A program made the translations under genes and the position numbers. A DNA stretch of 64,000 nt from Pseudohongiella spirulinae (GTDB lineage Bacteria; Pseudomonadota; Gammaproteobacteria; Pseudomonadales; Pseudohongiellaceae), in the NCBI RefSeq assembly GCF_001444425.1, contig NZ_CP013189.1, positions 682,001 through 746,000 of the forward strand, given 5' to 3'. The notes under the pieces were generated by a model. It was not told the DNA's origin. It searched no databases and saw only the letters and a list, made by a program, of their open reading frames with translations. Position 1 is the first letter of the stretch. Each line of letters starts with the position of its first letter. Below, in pieces: positions 1 to 9,845 of this stretch.

Positions 1-269
1 TGTCGGTCGTCAAAATTGACCGCTCATTTGTGAAAGATCTGCAGATCGGCGCGACTCAGACATCGCTGGTTGAGACCATTTTGCTGATGGCAGGTAAGCT
101 GAATATATTTGTGGTTGCCGAAGGTGTTGAGACTCATGAACAGGCGACGTTTCTACGAGATAACCACTGCCATTATCTGCAGGGTTTCCATATAGCGCCG
201 CCTATGTCAGCGGAAGAGTTCAGCGTGTTCGTCAGACAAAATAAGACTTTAATGGCGGAAAGCCGTTAA
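1..269 (+). CDS. EAL-domain cyclic-di-GMP phosphodiesterase, C-terminal fragment (5' end outside window)
   Basis: An open frame runs in from the left edge (first whole codon at position 3) and ends at TAA 267-269. The residues KIDRSFVKD, VVAEGVE and the ending LQGFHIAPPM match the last third of an EAL domain: the KxD segment, the AEGVE loop and the YLQGF-xxxPP C-terminus. Such domains hydrolyse cyclic-di-GMP to pGpG in the cytoplasm. The catalytic EAL motif and any GGDEF or sensor domain lie upstream of the window, so activity cannot be judged. The last 38 bases overlap the end of the convergent decarboxylase gene. Confidence 0.9.
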   Translation, partial: SVVKIDRSFVKDLQIGATQTSLVETILLMAGKLNIFVVAEGVETHEQATFLRDNHCHYLQGFHIAPPMSAEEFSVFVRQNKTLMAESR

Positions 270-1404
270 ATTCCACTGAGCTGTAACTGGTGGTGTAAGC
301 ACCTGTGGAGAACCAGTACAGCCGGTCACCGGTTGCCAGATTCAGTGGCAGCTCGTATTTGTACTGCTCGTACATGATATCAGCGCTGTCGCAGGTTGGA
401 CCGGCCAGCACCACTTCTTCAGTTTCACCGGTTTTCTCAGTATAAATTGGAAACTTGATGGCTTCGTCCAGGGTTTCAATCAATCCTGAGAATTTACCCA
501 CATCGGTGAAAATCCAGCGGTGCAGTGCGGTGTGAGATTTGCGGGAGATCAACACAATTTCTGAAACCAGAATCCCGGAATTGGAGATCAATGAACGACC
601 CGGCTCCAGAATGATCTGAGGAAAGTCGTCACCGAAATCTTCCTGAATGAAACGGGTGATTTCCTCGGCGTATGTTGGCAGAGTATTGGCCCGGGTGATG
701 TAATTGGCCGGGAATCCGCCGCCGAGGTTGATCATTTTGAGTACAATGCCGTCTTCTTCTTTCAATCGCTCAAAAATCACTTTGACTTTGGCAATGGCCG
801 CGTCCCAGACACCGATATCACGCTGCTGAGATCCTACATGGAAGGAAATGCCATGGGGCTCCAGTCCAAGGTCGCGGGCCAGAATCAGCAGATCGATCGC
901 CATGTCTGTGTGGCAGCCAAATTTGCGTGACAGTGGCCAGTCAGCCGTGTGACTTCCTTCGGTCAATATGCGCACGTACACGCGTGATCCGGGTGCAGCA
1001 CGGGCAATATTGCGTAAATCGGCTTCTGAGTCGGTGGCAAACATACGCACACCTTTTTCATAGAAGTAGCGGATATCTTTACTCTTTTTGATGGTGTTGC
1101 CATAACTGCAGCGCTCCGCGGCAACGTTCAGCCCCAGCAATTTGTCCAGCTCGTAAATTGAGGCAACATCAAAGTTGGAGCCTTTGTCGCGGAGCAGTGT
1201 CAGGATCTCCGGCGCGGGATTGGCTTTTACCGCATAATAAACGCTGGCATACGGAAAATACTCAACCAGGGTGTCGTAATGCTCACTGATTGTTTCAAGA
1301 TCAATGACAACAAAAGGAGTTTCCTTGGTGTCTGCCAGGTCTTTGAGTCGCTTGAACGTGGCGGGCGGGTAAAAGTCTTCAACCTTGATTAATTCAGTGC
1401 TCAT
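232..1404 (-). CDS. speC: ornithine decarboxylase, PLP fold type III (alanine-racemase fold)
   Basis: 390 residues, the usual length of the short Pseudomonas-type ornithine decarboxylases. The PLP lysine is K60 in YYAVKANP. FHVGSQ, the glycine-rich NLGGGFP, EPGRSLI (phosphate binding) and the catalytic cysteine C338 in GPTCDSAD appear in the expected order. It would convert L-ornithine to putrescine, the first step of polyamine synthesis, in the cytoplasm. Lysine could also be a substrate, because some relatives are dual lysine/ornithine enzymes. The ATG at 1404 is preceded by AAGGAGA at good spacing. The 3' end overlaps the convergent EAL gene by 38 bases. No other polyamine gene is in the window. 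Confidence 0.93.
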   Translation of the reverse strand: MSTELIKVEDFYPPATFKRLKDLADTKETPFVVIDLETISEHYDTLVEYFPYASVYYAVKANPAPEILTLLRDKGSNFDVASIYELDKLLGLNVAAERCSYGNTIKKSKDIRYFYEKGVRMFATDSEADLRNIARAAPGSRVYVRILTEGSHTADWPLSRKFGCHTDMAIDLLILARDLGLEPHGISFHVGSQQRDIGVWDAAIAKVKVIFERLKEEDGIVLKMINLGGGFPANYITRANTLPTYAEEITRFIQEDFGDDFPQIILEPGRSLISNSGILVSEIVLISRKSHTALHRWIFTDVGKFSGLIETLDEAIKFPIYTEKTGETEEVVLAGPTCDSADIMYEQYKYELPLNLATGDRLYWFSTGAYTTSYSSVEFNGFPPLKSYFV

Positions 1405-1578
1405 GCTGGATTAGTTCTCCTTCAGCAGTGGCATGGTGATGATGGTTCTCGGCCGCATTGTAACAAAGCGGGGTCAGCGGTAAAACGAAGATTTTTGCAA
1501 ACCTCTTAAATCGAGCTGGCATTTTCCTGGTGACTGACAATAATAGGGACTTCCCGGGGGACAGCAGCGTCAAATCTG

Positions 1579-3327
1579 ATGGATATATTTCTTAAATTGG
1601 GCTGGTATTTCAGGCAGCAGTGGCGTCGTTATGCCGTTGCCGGCGCGTTGCTTGTGCTTGTTGATCTGCTGGAGCTGAGTATTCCCTGGCTGGTCGGACG
1701 TCTGGTTGATCAAGTAGTACAGCAGACATTGGACATGCGGCAGTTGTGGACCTATGTGCTGGCAGTGGCTGTACTGGGTGTGCTGATCTATGTGATGCGG
1801 TTCTTGTGGCGTATGTTTCTGTTCAGCGCCTCGTTTCAGCTTGCCGAGCTGCTGCGTCAGAAAGTTTACCGGCAGCTTACCCTGATGGCTCCGGGCTTTT
1901 ATAACCAGCATCGTACCGGCGACCTGATGGCGCGTGCGACCAATGATGTGACAGCTGTGGAAATGACTGCGGGGGAAGGTGTGCTGTCTGGATTGGACGG
2001 TGTGGTGACGGGTGTGCTGGTGCTCGCCGTGATGATGCTGTTTATCAGTTGGGAACTGACCCTGGTGGCGCTGTTGCCTTTTCCGCTGATGGCATGGTTT
2101 TTTTATGTTATTGGCACTCGGCTGCACGATGGTTTTCGAGACGCTCAGGAGCGTTTCTCTGACCTGAATGATCGGGTTCAGGAGAGTGTTTCCGGGGTGC
2201 GTATGATCCGGGCTTTCGGACGCGAAACACGCGAGGATGAAGACTTCATGCAGGTTGCGGACCGGGCGGCTGAGGCTAATATGCGTGTTGCGGCTACAGA
2301 TTCGCTATACGATCCGGCTATTTTTATAACGGTAGGCGCCTCGTTCATACTGTCGGTGGGTATGGGAGCCTGGCTGATCCAGCAACAGGAATTGACACTG
2401 GGGCAACTGACCAGTTTCACCATGTATCTGGGTTACCTGATCTGGCCCATGTTTGCCTACGGCTGGCTGCTGAACCTGGTTGAGCGCGGCAGCGCGGCTT
2501 ATGCGCGCATCAGCGCACTGTTGGACGCGCAGTCGCCCGTCAAAGATAACGGTGATGTAACGGCAGCAGACAATCACGGCCTGTCGTGGCATGTCGCGCA
2601 GTTCTGTTATCCCGGAACTCAACAGGCCGTTCTCAAGGATATCGACATACATTTGCCCGCCGGCGAGACACTGGGCATTGTTGGTGCCACCGGTGCTGGC
2701 AAGTCTTCGCTGATTTCTTTGCTGCTTCGTTACTACGATGCCGGACCGGATGATGTGGTCAGTGTTGGGGGTACACCCGTCGCTGACTTTTCCCTGCATG
2801 CGCTGCGCAGCATGATTGCTGTGGTTCCGCAGGATGCCTTTCTGTTTACTGCCACCATAGCTGAAAATATTGCTCTGGGGAGACCTGGCGCTTCTCTTGA
2901 TGAGGTTCGGGAAGTGGCGCGGCTGGCATCGGTGGAACAGGATATTCTGAGATTTCCCGCAGCCTATGACACCGTCGTGGGTGAGCGAGGTGTAACCTTG
3001 TCTGGCGGGCAGAAACAGCGCATCGCAATTGCGCGCGCCTTGCTGCTCGATGCACCGGTGTTGGTGCTGGACGACGCGCTTTCTGCTGTCGACGTAGATA
3101 CAGAGCGTCGCATCCTGGCGCACTTGAATGATGCCCGCAAAGGACGAACCACGGTCATTCTGTGTCACCGTCTGTCGGCGGTTGAAAAGGCTCAACAGAT
3201 TGTTGTGCTGAGTCACGGTGAGATTATTGAGCGCGGAACTCACCAGCAGTTACTGAGTGCACGCGGCTGGTATGCCCGTATGTTTGACTATCAGAAACTG
3301 GAGCAGGCCGTTGTATCAGGACGATGA
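1579..3327 (+). CDS. ABC exporter half-transporter (MdlA/SmdA-like)
   Basis: 582 residues: six transmembrane segments (about residues 15-310) followed by an ABC ATPase domain. Walker A is GATGAGKSS, the signature is LSGGQKQR and Walker B is VLVLDDALSAVD. The residue after the Walker B aspartate is D rather than the catalytic glutamate, a hallmark of the degenerate site in heterodimeric exporters such as E. coli MdlA. The next gene, which overlaps it, encodes the partner with a canonical glutamate. It probably sits in the inner membrane and exports a small hydrophobic compound, possibly a drug; the substrate cannot be read from sequence. Confidence 0.9.
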   Translation: MDIFLKLGWYFRQQWRRYAVAGALLVLVDLLELSIPWLVGRLVDQVVQQTLDMRQLWTYVLAVAVLGVLIYVMRFLWRMFLFSASFQLAELLRQKVYRQLTLMAPGFYNQHRTGDLMARATNDVTAVEMTAGEGVLSGLDGVVTGVLVLAVMMLFISWELTLVALLPFPLMAWFFYVIGTRLHDGFRDAQERFSDLNDRVQESVSGVRMIRAFGRETREDEDFMQVADRAAEANMRVAATDSLYDPAIFITVGASFILSVGMGAWLIQQQELTLGQLTSFTMYLGYLIWPMFAYGWLLNLVERGSAAYARISALLDAQSPVKDNGDVTAADNHGLSWHVAQFCYPGTQQAVLKDIDIHLPAGETLGIVGATGAGKSSLISLLLRYYDAGPDDVVSVGGTPVADFSLHALRSMIAVVPQDAFLFTATIAENIALGRPGASLDEVREVARLASVEQDILRFPAAYDTVVGERGVTLSGGQKQRIAIARALLLDAPVLVLDDALSAVDVDTERRILAHLNDARKGRTTVILCHRLSAVEKAQQIVVLSHGEIIERGTHQQLLSARGWYARMFDYQKLEQAVVSGR

Positions 3328-5068
3328 TCTTCCCGCCCGCGTCAACCGCGGCGCACTCTGGCGGTTGCTGAAATATGCGCTGGCGTATCCGCGCTTGCTA
3401 AAGGAGGCGGCTGTATTGTTGCTGTTGACCACGCTTGGGCAGGTGCTGGGGCCGGTGCTGATCAAGATCTTTCTGGATGATCATGTCACGCAGAACAATT
3501 ACCCGGTTTCTGACATTGTCTGGCTGGCGGGCGCATACATTCTGCTATATGGCGTGTCGGCCTGGGCCGGATACTGGCAGGCCATGCGTCTGAACGAGGT
3601 AGCCTTTTCAGTGGTGCGTAGTATCCGCCGTCAGGTATTCAGCACGGTTATGCGCAAACCGCTCAGCTATTTTGATCATCGTCCCACCGGCAAGCTGGTG
3701 TCGCGCATAACCAATGATACTGAGGCCATCAAGGATCTGTTTCTGCATGTGCTGGCGACATTTGTGCAGGGCATTACCCTGATTGTCGCTGTATTTATTG
3801 CGATGGCCATTCTGGATCTGCGCCTGATGCTGATCTGCCTGATTATTATGCCAGTCATGATTCTTGTGATGGTTAACTACCAGCGCTTGAGTGCTCCGCG
3901 CTACCACCGGGCACGCAGCATACTCAGTCAGATTAATGCCTCACTGAGTGAATCCATCTCGGGTATGCGAGTGGTGCAGTTGATTAATCAGCAAAGCCGA
4001 TTTATGCAACGATTTACCGACACCAGCCAGAGCCATTTTCAGGCCCGAATGCGCAATCTGAAACTGGATGCCTTACTGCTGCGTCCCATGCCGGATCTGT
4101 TGCGGACGCTGACCCTGGCTGGGGTGTTGCTGTATTTTGGCAGTCAGTCCCTGTCCACAGCGGTCGAAGTGGGTGTCATCTATGCGTTTATCAATTATCT
4201 GTCGCGCATTACCGAGCCTGTGCTGCAGATGACGCAGCGGCTGAGTATGTTGCAACAGGCTGTAGTGGCGGGTGAGCGGGTATTCGAGATCCTTGACGAA
4301 GGGCAGGAAGAGCACTCATCGGCCAGCCTGCTGGTAGGTCGGGGTGAGGTTGAGTTTCGTGATGTTTCCTTCAGCTATGATGGTGAACATCCGGTGCTTC
4401 AGCGCATTGATTTCAAAGTGGCGCCGGGGGAGTTCTACGCTATTGTTGGTCATACCGGCAGCGGTAAAAGTACCCTGATGAGCCTGTTGATGCGTTTTTA
4501 CGCCCCTCAGTCGGGAGAGATTCTGCTGGATGGTCATCATTTGCACGAAATCAATCAGGATAGCCTGCGCAACGGTGTCGGTGTGGTGATGCAGGATCCG
4601 TTTATCACCACGGGCTCGGTGCGTGAAAATATTACCCTGGGTCGGGATATGTCGGATGATCGCGTGGTGGCTGCGGCGAGGGCTGCGCAGCTTCACGACT
4701 TTGTCATGAGTCTGCCGCAGGCTTATGACACCCCCATGCAGGAGCGGGGTGGCAATTTCTCAACCGGCCAACGGCAGTTATTGTCATTGGCACGCACGCT
4801 GGCGCATGAGCCAAAGGTACTTATTCTGGATGAAGCGACGGCGAATATCGACAGTCACACTGAAGCGATTATTCAGCAGGCGCTGATGAGCATGAAAGGC
4901 AAATCCAGTATCATTGCTATTGCCCATCGGCTGAGTACCATTACAAATGCTGATCAGATTCTGGTCTTGCATCAGGGTTGTATCGCACAGCGCGGCACGC
5001 ACAATGAACTTGTGTCGCAGGATGGTCTGTATCGCAACATGTATTTATTGCAGCAGCGCGAAGGCTGA
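3311..5068 (+). CDS. ABC exporter half-transporter (MdlB/SmdB-like)
   Basis: Second half of the heterodimeric exporter: a six-helix membrane domain, then an ATPase with Walker A GHTGSGKST, a variant signature FSTGQRQ and Walker B VLILDEATANID carrying the catalytic glutamate. The start is uncertain. The frame is open from a GTG at 3257, but that extension only reads through the tail of the previous gene. TTG at 3311 has GGAG seven bases upstream and gives 585 residues beginning near YQDDDLPARVNRG, so it is preferred. The genes overlap by 17 bases on this choice, which implies translational coupling and a 1:1 partnership with the upstream half-transporter. Confidence 0.88.
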   Translation: MYQDDDLPARVNRGALWRLLKYALAYPRLLKEAAVLLLLTTLGQVLGPVLIKIFLDDHVTQNNYPVSDIVWLAGAYILLYGVSAWAGYWQAMRLNEVAFSVVRSIRRQVFSTVMRKPLSYFDHRPTGKLVSRITNDTEAIKDLFLHVLATFVQGITLIVAVFIAMAILDLRLMLICLIIMPVMILVMVNYQRLSAPRYHRARSILSQINASLSESISGMRVVQLINQQSRFMQRFTDTSQSHFQARMRNLKLDALLLRPMPDLLRTLTLAGVLLYFGSQSLSTAVEVGVIYAFINYLSRITEPVLQMTQRLSMLQQAVVAGERVFEILDEGQEEHSSASLLVGRGEVEFRDVSFSYDGEHPVLQRIDFKVAPGEFYAIVGHTGSGKSTLMSLLMRFYAPQSGEILLDGHHLHEINQDSLRNGVGVVMQDPFITTGSVRENITLGRDMSDDRVVAAARAAQLHDFVMSLPQAYDTPMQERGGNFSTGQRQLLSLARTLAHEPKVLILDEATANIDSHTEAIIQQALMSMKGKSSIIAIAHRLSTITNADQILVLHQGCIAQRGTHNELVSQDGLYRNMYLLQQREG

Positions 5069-5094
5069 TAAAGCCGGATAACGAGGATCAGGAT

Positions 5095-6021
5095 GTGCAG
5101 TTAATAGATCGTTTCGGCCAATGGCTCTGGCGCAATCACGCTGCCCGGAAAACAGTCATAAGGCCTATCTTTAAACGTCTTTCCAGGCGCCCTGCAGCCG
5201 ATTACCCGTTCGAATGCGAGTTTTTTGGACTGCGTTATCAAGGAAACCTGAACAATAATATTGATTTTGCTGTTTATTTTTTCGGTGCATTTGAAAAGCC
5301 TGTGTTGTTCTTTCTGCGTGACACCCTGCAAAAATTGGTACCGGATCGCAGCGGAATATTTGTGGATATTGGAGCGAATGTCGGGCAGCACAGTCTGTTC
5401 ATGTCGCAATTCTCCGCTAGCGTTCACGCGTTCGAACCGTACCCGCCAGTTCGCGAAGTGTTTGAGCGCAGACGTGCACGGAACCAGCTTGAGAATATCG
5501 AAATTTACCCGGTTGGGCTCAGTGATCATAAGGCAGTACTGCCTTTCTACGCGCCGATCGGGCGAAACAAAGGTGCTGGCTCTTTCGACAAGTCGTCTTT
5601 GGCCAAGGGAAATGTGGCGAGTGACGAGCTGCAATTGGAGCGAGGAGACGAGCACTCCGCACTTCTGGGACTCTCAGATTTACACCTGATAAAAATTGAT
5701 GTTGAGGGTTTCGAAAAGCCGGCTCTGCTGGGCTTGTCTGGCGTACTCACCAAACACAGGCCGGTGCTGGTGTTTGAACTCACTTACAACTGCTCAAATT
5801 CCGTCGAATCTCTGGATGAATTACGGGCGCTGTTTCCTCCGCATTACGAGTTTCGTGTATTCAAACGTCGGGATGCCAAAGGACGTCTGACCCGCAGGCA
5901 GAATGCCCGTGCCCGTTTCACTGGTGAGTATAGAACTGAGCCGTTGGTTCGGCTGTTGGCTTCCGGCCAGGATGACATCATTGCCATCCCGGCCGAAAAA
6001 ATCAGTGCACTGGGTCTGTGA
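5095..6021 (+). CDS. FkbM-family SAM-dependent methyltransferase
   Basis: 308 residues. The SAM-binding motif I is FVDIGANVGQHS (about residues 89-100), followed by HAFEPYP, the NIEIYPVGLSD stretch and the IKIDVEGFE motif that typifies FkbM methyltransferases. Members O-methylate sugars or polyketides; the acceptor here is unknown. The start is GTG (5095); the overlapping ATG at 5093 runs straight into a stop. It lies 26 bases after the exporter genes on the same strand, so co-transcription is likely and the exported compound might be its product, but this is inference. Confidence 0.85.
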   Translation: MQLIDRFGQWLWRNHAARKTVIRPIFKRLSRRPAADYPFECEFFGLRYQGNLNNNIDFAVYFFGAFEKPVLFFLRDTLQKLVPDRSGIFVDIGANVGQHSLFMSQFSASVHAFEPYPPVREVFERRRARNQLENIEIYPVGLSDHKAVLPFYAPIGRNKGAGSFDKSSLAKGNVASDELQLERGDEHSALLGLSDLHLIKIDVEGFEKPALLGLSGVLTKHRPVLVFELTYNCSNSVESLDELRALFPPHYEFRVFKRRDAKGRLTRRQNARARFTGEYRTEPLVRLLASGQDDIIAIPAEKISALGL

Positions 6022-6043
6022 GGTCCTGACCGCTACGTCCGAT

Positions 6044-8782
6044 TCATGAGCGCAGGGCAGCTTGCGCTGCCGCCAGTCTCGCTATCGGAACGCGCGGCGG
6101 TGAGCAGCTAACGTACTGCAGTCCCAGCTTGTGACAGAAGTCGATTGAGTCGGGATCGCCGGCATGCTCGCCACAAATACCCAGCTTAAGATCCTTGCGA
6201 GTACGCAAACCATTATCGACAGCAAACTGCATCAGTTTGCCAACGCCGGTTTTGTCCAGGCTGGCAAAGGGATTTTTGCTGTAGATTTCTTTTTGCTGGT
6301 ATTCGTCGTAGAACATGCCCATATCATCACGGCTCAGGCCGAGCGTAGTCTGCGTCAGATCGTTAGTTCCAAAGCTGAAGAACTCGGCCTGTTCGGCGAT
6401 CTCATCGGCCGTAATGGCAGCCCGTGGCACTTCCACCATGGTGCCGACCATGTACTTGATCTTGACGCCTTTCTTGTTCATGACTTCATCAGCAATTCGA
6501 CGCACGATAGCAAGTTGATCAGCCAGTTCGGCTTTAAAGCCAACCAGCGGGATCATGATCTCAGGCTGAACCTTGATTGGATTTTTTCCACCCATGACCT
6601 CGGCAGCTGCTTCAAAGATGGCCTGTGCCTGCATCTCGGTGATTTCCGGATACAGAATGCCCAGGCGACATCCGCGACAACCCAGCATGGGATTTTCTTC
6701 ATGCAGGGCTTTGATGCGGTCGATTACGAACTCCAGCGGCAGACCCAGCTTGTCCGCCAGTTGCCGACGCACAGCATCGTCCTGTGGCAGGAATTCGTGC
6801 AGCGGTGGATCCAGCAGACGGATGGTGACCGGGCGGTCACCCATGGCGCGGAACAGGCCAACAAAGTCTTTGCGCTGCATGGGCAGCAGTTTCTTGAGAG
6901 CTTCGCGACGCTGCACACCATCAATGGCCAGAATCATCTGGCGCATGTCGTCAATTCGGCTGCCTTCGAAGAACATGTGCTCAGTGCGGCACAGGCCAAT
7001 GCCCTCGGCGCCGAACTGTACGGCCGACTGAGCCATTGCCGGCGTATCAGCATTGGTGCGGATGCGCAATTTTCGGTGCTTGTCTGACCACTCCATGATG
7101 GTCTGGAACAACTGGTAGGTGTAGCTGTCTTCCGGCTTCATGGTGCCTTCAAGTACGCGCTTGACTTCAGAATCGGCGCTTTCAATCAGGCCCTTGTAAA
7201 CTGAACCGGTGGTGCCGTTAATCGAAATGTAGTCACCTTCTTTCAAGGTGATGCCATGCGCTGTCAGCGTTTTCTTTTCGTAATTGATGGTGATATCGCC
7301 AGCGCCGCATATGCAGACCTTGCCTAACTGACGTGCAACCAGTGCTGCGTGTGAAGATACGCCGCCTCGGGTGGTCAGGATGCCCTGGGAATGCAGCATG
7401 CCTTTGAGGTCATCCGGTGATGTTTCTGAGCGGCACAAAATGACCTTGTTGCCTTTGCGTGCTTCGATCTCCGCCTGGGCGGCCGTGAAGGCAATACGCC
7501 CTGTCGCTGCGCCGGGGCCTGCCGGCAGGCCCTTGCAGATCAATTCGGCAACTTTCTGCGCCTTGAGATCAAATACCGGAACCAGCAGGGTATCCACGGA
7601 TTCGGCAGGAATTTTCAGCAAAGCAGTTTTTTGATCGATCAACTTTTCTTTGTTCATCTCGACGGCGATACGAATAGCGGCCAGACCGGTGCGCTTGCCA
7701 TTTCGCGTCTGCAGTATAAACAGGCGGCCGTTTTCGATAGTAAACTCAAAGTCCTGCATGTCCTTGAAGTGTTTTTCCAGGCGCGAGCGGACCTTCTCCA
7801 GGTCGGCGAAATTTTTCGGCAATTCCTGGGCCATGGCAGAAATAGGCTTGGGTGTTCGCACGCCGGCGACAACATCTTCGCCCTGGGCATTGGTGAGGTA
7901 TTCACCATAAAATACTTTTTCACCGCTGGCCGGGTCGCGGGTAAAGGCAACGCCGGTGCCACTGTCGTCGCCTGCATTGCCGAAGACCATGGCCTGGATG
8001 TTGACGGCCGTTCCCCACTCAGCGGGTATGCCGTACTGCTGGCGATACAGGATGGCGCGATCGTTTTTCCATGAACCGAAGACAGCCCCAATGGCACCCC
8101 AGAGCTGCTGGAAAACATCCTGCGGGAACTCATCGCCGGTTTCTTTTTTGATCAGAAGCTTGTAGCGGCTGACCAGCTCCTGCAGTTCTTCCGCTGTCAG
8201 CTCGTTGTCGAGCTCTTTGCCGAGTGACTTTTTCATATCATCCAGCAGGGCATGGAAAGGCTCTTCAGATTCGTCGTTGGCCGCCTGCACGCCCATCACG
8301 ACATCGCCATACATCTGAATGAAACGACGGTAGCAATCCCATGCAAATCGGGGGTTGCCGGAAATATTGGACAAGCCCTGTACCGTTTCGTCATTCAGGC
8401 CCAGGTTCAGGATGGTATCCATCATGCCCGGCATGGAGTCACGGGCACCGGATCGCACTGAGACAAGCAAGGGGTTGTCACGGCTGCCGAATTCGCGGCC
8501 CATTTGGTCCTCAACCAGCTTGATGGCTTTTTCGACATCTTTGCTCAGCGTTTTGGGGTAGCTGCGTGAGTGTTCGTAAAAGTAGGTACACACTTCGGTG
8601 CTGATGGTGAAGCCCGGTGGGACGGGCAGGCCTATCGCGGCCATCTCGGCCAGGTTGGCGCCTTTGCCGCCCAGCAATTCGCGCATGGTGGCATTGCCAT
8701 CAGTCTGGCGACCAAAGTTGAAGACGAACTTGTTGGATGTGGTGGTATTCTTTGTTTTGCTGGTATCAGATGTCTGTTTCAT
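6044..8782 (-). CDS. ppdK: pyruvate, phosphate dikinase
   Basis: 912 residues, typical of bacterial PPDK. The N-terminal nucleotide-binding domain begins after FNFGRQTDG and contains [11 protein letters not shown] and [16 protein letters not shown]. The phosphohistidine domain has the motif [16 protein letters not shown] with the catalytic histidine near residue 477. The C-terminal TIM barrel ends with [10 protein letters not shown], which holds the catalytic cysteine. It interconverts pyruvate + ATP + Pi and phosphoenolpyruvate + AMP + PPi in the cytoplasm, working in gluconeogenesis or PPi-linked glycolysis. No PPDK regulatory protein (DUF299) gene is adjacent. It converges on the FkbM gene with a 22-base gap. 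Confidence 0.97.
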   Translation of the reverse strand: MKQTSDTSKTKNTTTSNKFVFNFGRQTDGNATMRELLGGKGANLAEMAAIGLPVPPGFTISTEVCTYFYEHSRSYPKTLSKDVEKAIKLVEDQMGREFGSRDNPLLVSVRSGARDSMPGMMDTILNLGLNDETVQGLSNISGNPRFAWDCYRRFIQMYGDVVMGVQAANDESEEPFHALLDDMKKSLGKELDNELTAEELQELVSRYKLLIKKETGDEFPQDVFQQLWGAIGAVFGSWKNDRAILYRQQYGIPAEWGTAVNIQAMVFGNAGDDSGTGVAFTRDPASGEKVFYGEYLTNAQGEDVVAGVRTPKPISAMAQELPKNFADLEKVRSRLEKHFKDMQDFEFTIENGRLFILQTRNGKRTGLAAIRIAVEMNKEKLIDQKTALLKIPAESVDTLLVPVFDLKAQKVAELICKGLPAGPGAATGRIAFTAAQAEIEARKGNKVILCRSETSPDDLKGMLHSQGILTTRGGVSSHAALVARQLGKVCICGAGDITINYEKKTLTAHGITLKEGDYISINGTTGSVYKGLIESADSEVKRVLEGTMKPEDSYTYQLFQTIMEWSDKHRKLRIRTNADTPAMAQSAVQFGAEGIGLCRTEHMFFEGSRIDDMRQMILAIDGVQRREALKKLLPMQRKDFVGLFRAMGDRPVTIRLLDPPLHEFLPQDDAVRRQLADKLGLPLEFVIDRIKALHEENPMLGCRGCRLGILYPEITEMQAQAIFEAAAEVMGGKNPIKVQPEIMIPLVGFKAELADQLAIVRRIADEVMNKKGVKIKYMVGTMVEVPRAAITADEIAEQAEFFSFGTNDLTQTTLGLSRDDMGMFYDEYQQKEIYSKNPFASLDKTGVGKLMQFAVDNGLRTRKDLKLGICGEHAGDPDSIDFCHKLGLQYVSCSPPRVPIARLAAAQAALRS

Positions 8783-8839
8783 GGTTCCCGGTTCTTAATC
8801 AGCGTCCAGTGTAGCGAGGTGCGGAAGAATATAGTAAAC

Positions 8840-8880
8840 GGCCGTTAAAATCCAGCGCAGCTGCGGGGGCAGTTGCGCTG
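8840..8880 (-). terminator. probable intrinsic terminator of the nfeD-slipin operon
   Basis: A 12-bp stem (8853-8864 with 8869-8880, one G-T pair) closes on a GGGG loop. Read on the minus strand it is followed by GGATTTTAA, a short T-run. It lies about 90 bases past the slipin stop and before ppdK, so it would end nfeD-slipin transcription. Confidence 0.55.
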
Positions 8881-8966
8881 AATATGCTCATAATTGTTGC
8901 TATCTGGCGGGGATTTCTCTGGATCTGCGAAGTAATGTAGTTTTACTACAAAGCGCTTGCCCGGCC

Positions 8967-9746
8967 TTAATTCTCTGGTTTGTCGGGCATTTTCGCGGGT
9001 GTTGAGCTCATTCGGGAAAGACCTTCGATCAGGTTCATCGGCAAGGGGAAAACAATTGTTGAATTCTGCTCGCCGGCAATTTCGGTCAAGGTCTGCAAAT
9101 ATCTGAGTTGTATAGACTCTGGCTGGGTGGCGAGTTGACGGGCGGCTTCGACCAGTTTTTGGGAGGCTTCGAACTCGCCGGCCGCGTGGATAATTTTGGC
9201 GCGTCGTGATCGTTCAGCTTCCGCCTGCTGAGCAATCGCCCGGATCATGCTCTCGTCGATGTCGACATGCTTGATTTCAACATTGCTGACCTTGATGCCC
9301 CAGTCGTCAGTCTGCTGATCCAGAATGTCCTGCACGTCTGTATTCAGGCGCTCGCGCTCCGATAACAGTTCATCCAGCTCATGTTGTCCCAGCACTGAAC
9401 GGAGGGTGGTCTGAGCCAGCTGACCGGTGGCTTCCATGAAGTTTTCAACATTGATGATGGCTTTTTGTGGGTCAACCACCCGGAAATATAGCACTGCATT
9501 TACTTTTACCGAGACATTGTCGCGGGTGATCAGATCCTGCGACGGTATGTCCCAGACGGCTGTTCGCAGGCTCACTTTCTCCATTTGCTGGAGGACCGGG
9601 ATCACAATGATCAGTCCTGGTCCCTTGACCTTGTGATAGCGGCCAAGCATAAAGATGACGCCGCGCTCATACTCTTTCAGTATTCTGAAAGTGCTGAACA
9701 GCAGGCCAAGAAATATGGCGGTAAGCGCGAGAGTAAAGACTTCCAT
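8967..9746 (-). CDS. slipin / stomatin-like SPFH-domain membrane protein
   Basis: 259 residues: one N-terminal hydrophobic segment (about 3-20), then the SPFH (band 7) domain with [21 protein letters not shown] and the [18 protein letters not shown] motif. An Ala/Glu-rich coiled-coil-like part (about 195-230) and a C-terminal tail follow. Prokaryotic slipins form oligomeric scaffolds at membrane microdomains. The gene follows nfeD by 99 bases on the same strand, the conserved NfeD-slipin pairing, in which the NfeD protease cleaves the slipin C-terminus. It is probably involved in membrane quality control or stress tolerance. Confidence 0.93.
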   Translation of the reverse strand: MEVFTLALTAIFLGLLFSTFRILKEYERGVIFMLGRYHKVKGPGLIIVIPVLQQMEKVSLRTAVWDIPSQDLITRDNVSVKVNAVLYFRVVDPQKAIINVENFMEATGQLAQTTLRSVLGQHELDELLSERERLNTDVQDILDQQTDDWGIKVSNVEIKHVDIDESMIRAIAQQAEAERSRRAKIIHAAGEFEASQKLVEAARQLATQPESIQLRYLQTLTEIAGEQNSTIVFPLPMNLIEGLSRMSSTPAKMPDKPEN

Positions 9747-9845
9747 AGGTGTTCTCCCCGTAGACTGGAAATGATGGTTTTGACCCGGTCCGGGCTATCG
9801 ACACTGAGCTTTCTGCTCTCGACAGTCCGGACTGTGCTAAGAATA

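Noticed and set aside
2305-3243. 312-residue minus-strand frame
   Set aside because: Antisense shadow of the first half-transporter ATPase domain.
6164-7087. 307-residue plus-strand frame
   Set aside because: It lies wholly within ppdK in antisense, has no ribosome binding site or recognisable domain, and its composition mirrors the real gene.
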